Origin: Lobosporangium transversale
Lineage: Eukaryota; Mortierellomycota; Mortierellomycetes; Mortierellales; Mortierellaceae
NCBI RefSeq assembly: GCF_002105155.1
Contig: NW_019028984.1
Span: 496,001 to 560,000, forward strand
DNA: 64,000 nt
Direction of reading: 5' to 3'
Every line of letters begins with the position of its first letter. The stretch's first letter is position 1. Below the pieces are notes generated by a model. The model had not been told where the DNA came from. It worked only from the letters and a program-made list of their open reading frames with translations, and made no database searches. Shown piece by piece: positions 12,680 to 22,091 of this stretch. A program made the translations under genes and the position numbers.

Positions 12680-15538
12680 CTAATTCTCCTTATTCTTTCG
12701 AAAGTATTCGTCCCTATCCAAAACGCACTTCTCTAACCGAGGCATTCCTTGAATTAAATCACACAACTGATCTTGAAACCTAGACCATCCATATCCGTTT
12801 TTGCCTTCAAACGGATCATATGGTTTGCATAAGAATCTTGGTCTAAATTGCTTCACCGCCACCAATCCTATTCCGTGAAGTTCCAATTCCTTGAGAACAG
12901 GACTGCAGGCCCAAAAAACACCAGACTTAATAGCTGTAGAGGAGATGTATGGCGATGATGGCGAAGACGCAGGAGGAGGGGTAAAAGAAGCAGAACAAAA
13001 TGAAGCAAAGGAAGAAAATAACCTTGAGAAAGGAAATGAGGAGACTATTGGTAACATGGCTTGAACAAGGATTGATACTGGAGCTTGTAATAACGTGCTC
13101 ATGGGCTTCGCTTTACTGATATGGGATTGGCACCTATCCCCCATCTTTGATGGCCAGAACAATGAGAGTGCTCTCTCCTCTGAGATCTCTGGAAGTTCAA
13201 AACGGATATTCAGTTTCTCTAGATGCCCGCATCCACGCAAGAGCCGTTTTAGCTGGTACATATCTCGGCTTGGTCGCAGCTCATTGTATGCTCCCTGCTC
13301 AACTTCTTCTTCTTCTTCGCCCTCTTCATTGCTGTCAGCTTCAACACCATCAAAGTTTCCGTTTTTACTATTGCCGTTATTGTTGTCAGAGTTTTTTCTT
13401 GAGACAAGTTGGCGATGACGGGGAATGTAATCCGTAGTACGATAAACAGTCTCCCCCATAACGTCAAGGCTTAGCGACATCAATGTCGAGGCGTTATCCA
13501 GCACTGCGTCCACGAATTCTGCGCTCAGTACTTGCATCTGTAGTGACAACTCTTTCAGACCCACTCGCACTCGAGGTCCTTGAGGTGGCTTCGTGTAGGC
13601 CATGGAGGAAGCAGAAATAGGAATAGCTGATGGATTAGCCATGGTGGCTATGGGTCCTGGTGCTGCCGCCCGAATGAGCCCCGGATAGGCTCCTTCTTGT
13701 AGCACTGCACGCCCACCCTGTAAGCTCATTGTGGGCGCATTGATAGTCAAGGACTCAAGCTGCGTACAACAACCAGTCTCAAGGTTTTTGATGAGGCGCG
13801 TAACTTGGGCGTCCAGCTCCTCTCTACAGCCAGGGAACAGCCCATTCAGGGACTCTAATGTCAAAGACTGTAGCGCTGGCGTTGCTAGTACGAGATCAAC
13901 GATGTTGCAGGATTTGACTCGGCCGAGAGCAATGGTAAGATGAGTCAGATGAGGGAGGCAGGATGGCTCCCTTCTTATTTTTGATAACCTTGGACGCTGA
14001 CATGAAGAAATGTTATCAGTCTTAGTGCTATTCTGATAACATTGTTCACGGAGGAACGTGCTTGTCGGTGAATATGAGCCATTACTGTTGTTGTCATCAT
14101 TACTATCGTCATTATCCTTGCTGTTGTCCCCTATTTCATAGTCTCCTGTGTTTGTTATTTCCAAGTCATCAATGTCTATACCTGACAGTGCGATAGAGAG
14201 CGTCTGCAGGCCAAGGTTGTTTCGCAGGATGGTCAGGATCTCATCACTGCTAAGAGGAGTGTTGATCAGCTTTAGTTCCGTTAGATTCGTCAGCACCATC
14301 AGCTCTGCTCCCATCTGGGTCTGGCTTCCTGTCTCATGCGTGTGGAATAAATGACCTAATTCCTTGGCTATAAATTTCCATCTCATAAGGTCATCACCCA
14401 ATGGACCAGTGCTGATATCATTGTGGTCATTGATATCATCAATATCCATGCCAGTGTCGTGAGCTAAAGACGGAAGCATACCGTGGACAACAGTGTCTAT
14501 TATAACCATCTGTGTATGATCCTTGGCTGTCCAGTAGAGCTGCCTTATCCCACTCCCTCCTGCTGCTGCTGCTGGCCCGAAGTGTCCAGAGGAACGATTC
14601 TGTCTTAATATCCGGGCACCGAATGTATCATGCCAATCACGAATGGCTAGTACTTTGATATGTGTGGCATTCATGAATTGATGTGGATGACGGTATAATA
14701 GCCTCGATACTTCCTCTCCTCCTTTTACTTTTTTGGTATCTGGGAGCCAGCGTTGGACCTGTTGGTTTCGGTCTAGATGAGATGGTTGTAAAGAGTTGCT
14801 CCTCGTTGTGCTACTGCTTTTGTCTACTGGTATTTCTTCTGCTCCTTCACCAGAAATAAGTGAAGACGGTAGGAAAAGTAACGGTTCAGGCGAGTCACTT
14901 TCACGAAAAGGTCGAAGCCCATGCCCATGAGAAGTGGAAAAGACCCGGATATGGTGCGCATATTTCTGGATGAGTGACACAGTGGCATACTGGTATGGTT
15001 GTATTGTCGCGTCCGAGCCATCCATCTCTGGCTGATAGCTGTCATCACTACTGCTGTGAATGTCATAGGCACCATTACCGTCTTTAGTTAGACGACTCTT
15101 GTTGTTGTTACTGTTGTTACTGTTGTTATTCATATGTTCAATCCTCTGATGAGTATTATAGCTAGCCGTGCCTGGCATCCACTGTTTCTCCCTCAATAAA
15201 GAGATAACTGATGGATTATTCCGTTGTTCATCCGTAAGCCTGATCGCCCTTACAGTACCCAAGTGTTCCATAGCCCCCTCCCGGTAATGAGACCACAACA
15301 CGGGAATAAAACAAGCATGCCAAAGTCTTGAAACCTCCGTACAGGCAATTAGATCCTTGGGGCGGAAGCGTGGAGTCCGACGTTGGTGCCGTCCTTCTGG
15401 CCATACATTGGGTTTATTCCATGGATGTAGATAGTATCCGATCCTGGCAAGAATCTCTGGGATTTCAAGTGGATTTTGCTTCATTGCTGTTGCCTTTGTA
15501 TTTGAGTCTGCACTTATCGGTTTATCTTTTATTGGCAT
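12680..15538 (-). CDS. F-box/LRR protein (952 aa)
   Basis: A single uninterrupted frame of 952 codons. After a short N-terminal tail it has an F-box-like segment (NPLEIPEILARIGYYLHP, then DLIACTEVSRLWHACFIPVLW at about 63-83), with the conserved L-x-x-W pair seen in fungal F-box proteins. The remainder is a long irregular leucine-rich region (for example LTNLTELKLINTPLSSDEIL and PHLTHLTIALGR). It is interrupted by low-complexity inserts: N/S/D-rich near 135-165 and 455-490, and an E-rich patch near 710-725. Such proteins usually bring substrates to an SKP1-cullin E3 ligase; the substrate is unknown. It faces the preceding pseudogene tail to tail, with only about 130 bp between them. Confidence 0.85.
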   Translation of the reverse strand: MPIKDKPISADSNTKATAMKQNPLEIPEILARIGYYLHPWNKPNVWPEGRHQRRTPRFRPKDLIACTEVSRLWHACFIPVLWSHYREGAMEHLGTVRAIRLTDEQRNNPSVISLLREKQWMPGTASYNTHQRIEHMNNNSNNSNNNKSRLTKDGNGAYDIHSSSDDSYQPEMDGSDATIQPYQYATVSLIQKYAHHIRVFSTSHGHGLRPFRESDSPEPLLFLPSSLISGEGAEEIPVDKSSSTTRSNSLQPSHLDRNQQVQRWLPDTKKVKGGEEVSRLLYRHPHQFMNATHIKVLAIRDWHDTFGARILRQNRSSGHFGPAAAAGGSGIRQLYWTAKDHTQMVIIDTVVHGMLPSLAHDTGMDIDDINDHNDISTGPLGDDLMRWKFIAKELGHLFHTHETGSQTQMGAELMVLTNLTELKLINTPLSSDEILTILRNNLGLQTLSIALSGIDIDDLEITNTGDYEIGDNSKDNDDSNDDNNSNGSYSPTSTFLREQCYQNSTKTDNISSCQRPRLSKIRREPSCLPHLTHLTIALGRVKSCNIVDLVLATPALQSLTLESLNGLFPGCREELDAQVTRLIKNLETGCCTQLESLTINAPTMSLQGGRAVLQEGAYPGLIRAAAPGPIATMANPSAIPISASSMAYTKPPQGPRVRVGLKELSLQMQVLSAEFVDAVLDNASTLMSLSLDVMGETVYRTTDYIPRHRQLVSRKNSDNNNGNSKNGNFDGVEADSNEEGEEEEEVEQGAYNELRPSRDMYQLKRLLRGCGHLEKLNIRFELPEISEERALSLFWPSKMGDRCQSHISKAKPMSTLLQAPVSILVQAMLPIVSSFPFSRLFSSFASFCSASFTPPPASSPSSPYISSTAIKSGVFWACSPVLKELELHGIGLVAVKQFRPRFLCKPYDPFEGKNGYGWSRFQDQLCDLIQGMPRLEKCVLDRDEYFRKNKEN

Positions 15539-16613
15539 AAAAAGGAATAAAAAATAAACATGAAAATAAAAATAGAGAAGAGTGGCGCGTGGCGAGAGTG
15601 GAAGAGAAGTAGGGGGAAAAAAGAATGCTGTTGTATTTCTCTATGCAAAGGTAATGGGTAATGCATGAAGAAAAGAAAGAAGAGTGTTAGTCAGTGACAA
15701 AATTACAGAATAAACCAAATTAGTTAGGGGTATTGAGCCTTCATATACGCCCACCCAGCCCAAAGAGACCAACAATCCTCGAGTCATAAAATAACGATGC
15801 TACAGAAACTTTGTTCTTTGAGCCTGCTACTCGTGTAACAACGCCATTCCATTTTACTTAAAGTATATTTTAATTTCATAATTGATATGATATTTCATCT
15901 TGATTAGAATAAATGAATATTTATATATTACATTTGGACAAGTTTATGTGATTCCAAGCCCAAGCTCTTCTGCTTCAATATCCATAAATTACAGTGCTCT
16001 TTTTTTGTTTTTTTTTTGTTTTACACCCTGAATCAAGTCGGTTCTGTATCCAGTTTCACATGAATGATTACAGCACTTTACGCAAATGTGCTTTCTTTTC
16101 TTTCCCGCTCGGTCTGTCATGTCGCTCTGTCGTCCTTATCTATTATATATTGCTGTCGCCATTGCTGCCACTATAACCTACGCTATTACTATGGCCTTTG
16201 ATCTCCTTCCTTGGAAAAGGTTTTCTATCCTAATCAACCGTATCTGGTTGGCTGAACGTGCTAGAAAAGTATAAAAAATATAAAATTCACGAATAAGAAA
16301 GCAAGCCGAAGCGCGATGGATAAGTGTAATGAAACAAACAAACAAAAAACGTTTTGAATATGCTTCTTCTTTCACATCACCTTTCTAATGGCACAGCAAT
16401 GCTCATGTGGTCTATGTTGTAGAAAGCCCTTACTGGCTCTGCATGCTTCCCTAGATTCAAAAAACTTTTTTCCGATCTGTGTTTGAGATCAAACCTTTTT
16501 CTTGGACCTTGTTTATCTTGTTTTTTATTCTCTTTGGAACTTTGTAGCTTGCATGATTAAAATAAAAAGAGGAGGTTTGGTATTTACGCAAAATTTTATT
16601 ATTGAACAATCGA
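15539..16613. other. 1.1-kb intergenic region between two F-box genes
   Basis: It lies between the 5' end of one minus-strand F-box gene and the 3' end of the next, so it should hold the promoter of the former. It is AT-rich, with two short CT-rich patches. No convincing reading frame, RNA gene or repeat was seen. Confidence 0.5.
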
Positions 16614-18785
16614 TTATGCTTCGGGAATAGGGGCTTGCCCACTTAGTAATCCGTTTCTCGGGATACAATACCACCCCGTCCCTAAATTCACCCAGATAAG
16701 ACATGGTAGGTCCCCGAGATAGTTTGAAAGCAAACGTTGAAATTCCAATTGTTCCTCTGATAACTCCTTAAATGCTTCCTGTAGTTGTTGTTCCTGCTTC
16801 AGTTTCATTGCCATTCGTTTTTGTAAAAATATATACTCAGCTGTCGCAGGCGTCCCCATTGTCGTTGACTCGACTAGCCCAGTTCCTTCTACAGCTGTTG
16901 CGGAAGTAGTATTAGTGGCTGTTATACTAGCAGTAATAGTAGAAGGAGAGGAGGAGGAAGATACAGATTCGCTCATGATTTTTGCTCCTTCATTGGCTGC
17001 TTTTTCTAGTGATCCAGATCCAGCCCTAGATTCTGACTCGGTATCATTCAAAATAATGTCAGCAGTACCGTTTTGGATTGCCGCCTTAGCTGACAGGACT
17101 GCCATTCTAGCTTGGCTCATCAACCATCGACCCTTAAAATCCGTCTCTCTGACTGCATTCAGGTCTCGCATGACCTTTTCAATCAAGACTGGAGACATCT
17201 TGAAGATACTCAATCTCAAGACCCTCAGGCCTTTACAAACCCAACCTCTTCCTGGCCCTGAAATTGATTCTTTGACATCTTCCATTGTTGTATTTGAATG
17301 CCCCGTTCGAAGCTGTCGTAGTCGAGGGCAGGTCTCCAAGAATTTTAGGGGCATAAACGTCCGCTCTGCATAATCCGACAAGTTGGCTTCTTCTAGTGTG
17401 GAAGCATGGCATAAGATGGATAAGACTGTGGCAATATCACTGGACCCCCTAAAGACTGTCAACGATGGAAGAACATCTAAGATCGGAGGTAACATCGAGC
17501 ATTCAAACCCTAATGGCCAGAGTTGTGAGAGTCGAGGGCAGTGTTGTTGAATGGATTGACAGAAATCAGACAAAACCTCATGAGGAACAGGTCGGTCGAA
17601 TCGATAGAATTCAAGTGTACGGAGGTTGGGTAATAGGTCCAAGATTGGGTATAGTTGGGCACACATCCTAAAGGTTCGAATACTGTGATGTTGAAAAGAT
17701 GGTACTATGGCTGATTGCTTCGAGTTTAGTTCTGTAGGAGCTGCGGTGGAGGAAGAAGATGATGGAGACGATGATAATAACGTTGGTGATGATGCCGACG
17801 GCGACGTCGAGCTATTGTCGACATGAATAATATGTATTCCAGCTAAGGATAACAGATGTAGAGCTGGGCAAGCCATCAGGATTTGAACTAGCTCTTGTTT
17901 CGTCATGGACCAGTTCTCCAGATATAACGATTGTAAGCTTGGCATGCCACCTATACTTAGGCTAGGGAATTCAAACAGTGGTTCTCCCATCCATGTCGTT
18001 TTTCCCATCGAGGAAGCTCTTATGGCCATTGCAGTTAATGCGGTAGCTGATGCTGTTGTTGATGATGACATGGTTGTATTTGTATTTGTATTTGTATTCG
18101 TAGTTGTAGAAGCTGCTGGTAAAGATGGGATCCCTGCTAGAGAAGACGAAGGCACAAACACTAATGCTGCTCCAGTTGACGCACATCCTCTTATCGGCAT
18201 CCGGCCTTTATCTATTCTAAAAGTCAACCGAAGTTCTCTCAATGTATATCTGTTCCTCTGTAACATTCGTTGAATAGCTGGTTTCTTGTCTGCCTCAATA
18301 TGAATGATCATTTTGACAAGGTTTTCGATAGTGTCACAATCAAAGACTAATCCTGTAGATGGTTCTGCTCGTAGGAGATAATGCTCTGGTACATCTGTAA
18401 AGAACAGAGTTCGGATCAATCCCCCAAAGGTTCGTAAGAGGTTTGGGAGGATTTGTGCATTGTGAGGATTGGGGATCCGGGAACTGATGTTTCGCCAGAG
18501 ATGGGGGGTAAATGAAATAGACCATGATTTGCAGACGATGATAGAGGAGGCAATGTCGGTTTTAGAAAGATTCATTGCTATCATCGAGGCGATCTCGGGT
18601 ATAGCAACGACTGCGACAGGAGCATAGTTGTCCTGTGTCTCTTGAAGATTGATACCGCTAGAAGCCTCCATGATTTGACCTGGCTTTGAATTGGTATTGT
18701 CGTTGTAGTTATCGTTGCTGTTGTCCAGTAAAGAATGGCTGATAAGTCGTTGAACGTGGTATAGAATTGGGTTGAATAAGACCAT
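16614..18785 (-). CDS. F-box/LRR protein (723 aa)
   Basis: A single frame of 723 codons. The F-box-like segment is at about 58-98 (VAIPEIASMIAMNLSKTDIA, then CKSWSISFTPHLWRNI), followed by irregular leucine-rich repeats (LRELRLTF, LQSLYLENWSM, LHLLSLAGI, LRTLEFYRF, LRVLRLSIF). Low-complexity inserts include a TNTNTNT stretch near 225-240 and two serine-rich blocks near 330 and 610. The C-terminal 60 residues are charged and may form a short helix. A later methionine at residue 39 (MEASSG) could be the true start, since the first 38 residues are not conserved in type. The predicted role is substrate recognition in an SCF ubiquitin ligase. It runs head to head with SRP72, which starts 281 bp away. 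Confidence 0.85.
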   Translation of the reverse strand: MVLFNPILYHVQRLISHSLLDNSNDNYNDNTNSKPGQIMEASSGINLQETQDNYAPVAVVAIPEIASMIAMNLSKTDIASSIIVCKSWSISFTPHLWRNISSRIPNPHNAQILPNLLRTFGGLIRTLFFTDVPEHYLLRAEPSTGLVFDCDTIENLVKMIIHIEADKKPAIQRMLQRNRYTLRELRLTFRIDKGRMPIRGCASTGAALVFVPSSSLAGIPSLPAASTTTNTNTNTNTTMSSSTTASATALTAMAIRASSMGKTTWMGEPLFEFPSLSIGGMPSLQSLYLENWSMTKQELVQILMACPALHLLSLAGIHIIHVDNSSTSPSASSPTLLSSSPSSSSSTAAPTELNSKQSAIVPSFQHHSIRTFRMCAQLYPILDLLPNLRTLEFYRFDRPVPHEVLSDFCQSIQQHCPRLSQLWPLGFECSMLPPILDVLPSLTVFRGSSDIATVLSILCHASTLEEANLSDYAERTFMPLKFLETCPRLRQLRTGHSNTTMEDVKESISGPGRGWVCKGLRVLRLSIFKMSPVLIEKVMRDLNAVRETDFKGRWLMSQARMAVLSAKAAIQNGTADIILNDTESESRAGSGSLEKAANEGAKIMSESVSSSSSPSTITASITATNTTSATAVEGTGLVESTTMGTPATAEYIFLQKRMAMKLKQEQQLQEAFKELSEEQLEFQRLLSNYLGDLPCLIWVNLGTGWYCIPRNGLLSGQAPIPEA

Positions 18786-19066
18786 AGTATGAAGAAAAGA
18801 GAATGAGAAGACAAATAAAAAGAGAAGGAAAAAAAGAGAGCCACCTTAGAGAAGGCGCATTGGAAGGGTTGGAAAAAAAAAAAAAAAAAAAAAAAGTTGG
18901 GCATGAAACGACACTTCATGCATGATCACTTGACTCTCAATTTTCATTCATTCCTTTTACGGGAAAGTATATTAAATTATCGTACACGCTGCAATTGATC
19001 GCGTCCTGATTGTATCAAAGCAAAGCTCATCCATCTTTTCATCTCTTCATCAAAGTTCAAGTAACC

Positions 19067-20073
19067 ATGACATCCATCCAACAACTCTTTGGAGAGCTAG
19101 AACGACACATCAAACGAGAGGAGCACGATAAGGTCCTGGTTGTCAGCGACAAGAGTACGTCCCATTCTTTTTCCTTTTTCAAAAAAAAAAAAAAAAAAAA
19201 AAAAAGGGCTTTATCACAGTATCACAGTATCGCAGGATAGTTATCCGTAAATTCCTTAAATATTGATCTAAAAAAACTCTTTTACTGTTTTTTATGAATT
19301 TTTTTTTTAAAAGTCCTCAAAATTGATCCTAAGGATAAAGATGCGCTGCATTGCAAGGCCATCACTTTGATCCGCCTTGAACGCTACACGGATGCTCTTA
19401 CTATCTTGAACCGTCAATTGGATACCTCCAAATTCACCTTCGAGAAGGCTTATTGTCTTTACAGGACCAACCAACTGGCAGATGGCGCACAGCTTATTGC
19501 CAACAAACGTAAAGAGCTTCCATCTTCTTCTCAGCTCTCATGGGACCTTCGTCATCTGGAAGCTCAAATGCTCTATCGTATGGAGCGTTACCAAGATTGT
19601 ATTGAATTGTATGCAAGCATGTTGCAGGACACAGCCGTGGCGGATGATTCCTACAATGATATTTTGACCAACTACAAAGCCTGTAAAGCTGCTGTTTTGT
19701 ATTCAGGACAGTCTCTGGATTCCAAGTGGATGTCCTTGGATGAATCAACCAATTCAAAGACAACGGCACCAACCTCTCAAACCTATGAATTGAGCTTTAA
19801 TGCTGCATGTGCCAAAATTGCTCAGGGTGAATACTCCCAGGCACTTAAACTCTTGGAAGAATCCAAGAGGGTCTGTAGAGAGGCTCTCAAGGATTATGAC
19901 GAAGAAGAGATTGAGCAAGAGTTGGCCATTATTGTTGTTCAGATTGCTTATGTCTACCAGCTAATGGGTAAGACTGAGCAGGCCAAAGAACTTTATCAGA
20001 CAGTCCTCAAGAGCAAGTAAGTATATCCCTATTTACCATCTATTTTATTTATTTGTTTGAATTACTTAATTGA

Positions 20074-20111
<38 letters not shown>

Positions 20112-21489
20112 AAGGGCTCTGGAGGTAACAGTACCTGCTGTGGCGGCCAACAATTTAGTAGTGCTGCAAAAGGATTCAGATCTATTTGATTCAGCCAAGA
20201 AGATCAAGACTGCGACGACGAAGGCTCTGGGTGTGAAGTTCTTTTCTACCCAGAAGCGTACTATTGCTATGAACGAATTATTATTGTCGTTATATCAGAA
20301 CAAATTCGTGGCCTGTCGAGATTCTGCAAAACAACAACTCAAGTCCCATCCGCCATCCGAGTATACCGATGCTCTGTATTTAATCTTGGCAGCCGTTCAG
20401 TACAAGCAACAAAAGAAGGCTTCCAAGGCTCTAGAGGAATTGAGGGAATTTGCAAAGGAAAGACCTCAGAGTGTGGCGATTCAGTTTGCAATCATTCAAT
20501 TACAATTGACAGAAGAGAATGGACGTAATTTCAAGGCTGCGATCGAATCGCTGTCGAACTTCTTGAAGACTTTACCAGAGAAGGAACAGTATCGTCCAGG
20601 GTTTGTGGCATTGTTGGTTTGGTTGTACGATCAGGCTGGTCAAGGTGATAAGGGCATGGATCTGTTGTCAGAAGCTAGTGTTATTTGGGCGAAATCTAAC
20701 AACACCAGTAGTAGTGGTAGTAAAAAACAGGAGGCGGCCGGAACCGCCATGCCTTTGACGTTATTGAAACAAACCGCCGCGTTCAAATTACGCTCACACC
20801 GGTACAAGGACGCTGCCAAGGACTATGAAGAGCTCGTCCGCACGGATCCTTCAGATCCCACTAGCATTGCTGGATTGATCATGGCTTACTCCGAGATTGA
20901 GCCTAGTCTCGCAGAGAAGTACGGTACATCTTTACCAGAAATGGATCGTTCGATGATGCAGTCATTAGATGTAGAAACTCTTGAAAAAGTAGTTCCGGGA
21001 CATAGGAAGGAGTATATTTCCTCAACAGATGCTATCAAAGCTGCTGTAGGCGGTCGTAGACGGCCTGGATCAAGGCTTCGTCGTACAGGTGCCAGGAAGG
21101 CTCACAAGCGTAAGCCTCTGCTTCCAAAGAACTTGGATCCTACTCAATTGGGCAAGAACATTGATCCTGAGCGTTGGTTGCCTAAACGCGACAGAGCTGC
21201 AGCCCGTCTTGCCAGGACTCGCAAGACCGGCGCTGGATCCAAGAAAGAGATGGGTAAGGGGCCTCAGGGAATGAATATGGAAGGTGGTGGCATTGGAGGT
21301 ACTGGAAGTGCTCGAATTGCAGGACGTGAGCATCTGACGACTTCTGCCAAGGCAGTAGCAGTAGAAGACATAAGCATCACAAAGATTGATGAGGCTGTGG
21401 AGTCTCCAACAAGTTCAAAGGCAAAGAGTGGTGGTGGATCATCCAATGCTAGTAAGAAGAAAAAGGGGAAGGGCAAGGGCAAATGGTAG
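19067..21489 (+). CDS. SRP72: Signal recognition particle subunit SRP72
   Basis: Exons 19067-19154, 19314-20016 and 20115-21489 join in phase to 2166 nt (721 aa). The start MTSIQQLFGELERHIK is preferred to an upstream ATG in the same frame because SRP72 proteins begin this way. The N-terminal two thirds consist of tetratricopeptide-like helices (for example LLEESKRVCREALKDYDEEE, AYVYQLMGKTEQAKELY). The C-terminal part holds the SRP72 RNA-binding signature: a basic stretch near 575-600 (RRRRPGSRLRRTG, KAHKRKPLLPKNLDP) followed by DPERWLPKRDR near 612-622, then a disordered lysine/glycine tail. SRP72 forms a dimer with SRP68 and anchors it on 7SL RNA during co-translational targeting to the ER. 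Intron 2 ends in a long T run, A9 and AG, directly abutting the exon. Confidence 0.95.
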
Positions 21490-21793
21490 ATCTCTTCCTT
21501 GAATGAAATTCTGAAAGCTTGAAACATTAAATAAGTAATAGCAAAGGCATTTCAGCCAGCCAATTCTAATAGAATTAGCTTTGGTGTTATTTCTTTATAA
21601 TATAATGAGACAACTATTCGCAGTTCTTATCATTGTCATGCGTCGCAGAAAAAAAAAAGAAAAAAAGAAAAAAAGAAAAAAAAAAAAGGAAAAAGAAAAA
21701 GAAAAAGAAGCGACTCCGAATGGCTAAAGTACAATGCGTTGATGTAGAAGTTACAGGTGATAAAAGAAACTATGTATATAAAATAAAAAAGGT

Positions 21794-21826
21794 AAAATAT
21801 AAAATATAAAATATAAAATATAAAAT
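21794..21826. repeat. 7-bp AT-rich tandem repeat
   Basis: Four to five copies of AAAATAT downstream of SRP72, next to a stretch of A/G-rich simple sequence (21647-21710). Confidence 0.85.
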
Positions 21827-21945
21827 GCAAAAGTAGGTAGAAGTGATATGAGGAGAAATAATAAAAATAGTCATTTGTACATGCAAAAAGCAAATAAAAA
21901 AAAAAATGTAAATGCGAAATCGTTGAAAGCTTGAATGCTCTTGCT

Positions 21946-22066
21946 CAGTGATCACAGTTGGATCCTTTTTTTGGTTAGACTGTTATCAATTACAAGTATT
22001 TTGTTAAGTAAAAGACAAATAGTTGATTTAGTCTAACCAACAAATAACATCCAGTTGTGATCATTG
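21946..22066. mobile_element. 121-bp MITE with 36-bp terminal inverted repeats (hAT-like)
   Basis: The ends are inverted copies of each other: 21946-21981 starts CAGTGATCACAGTTGGATCC and ends GGTTAGACT, and 22030-22066 read in reverse starts CAATGATCACAACTGGAT and ends GGTTAGACT, with a few mismatches and one-base gaps. The element is flanked by a perfect 7-bp direct repeat TCTTGCT (21939-21945 and 22067-22073). A CA(G/A)TG terminus suggests the hAT superfamily, whose usual target duplication is 8 bp, so the superfamily call is tentative. There is no coding capacity. It sits between the 3' ends of two convergent genes. Confidence 0.85.
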
Positions 22067-22091
22067 TCTTGCTTCCTTCGAGCTATATACC

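Noticed and set aside
16086-16274. 62-aa frame with a hydrophobic segment
   Set aside because: Short, without homology clues or promoter context; hydrophobic frames arise readily in this T/C-rich DNA.
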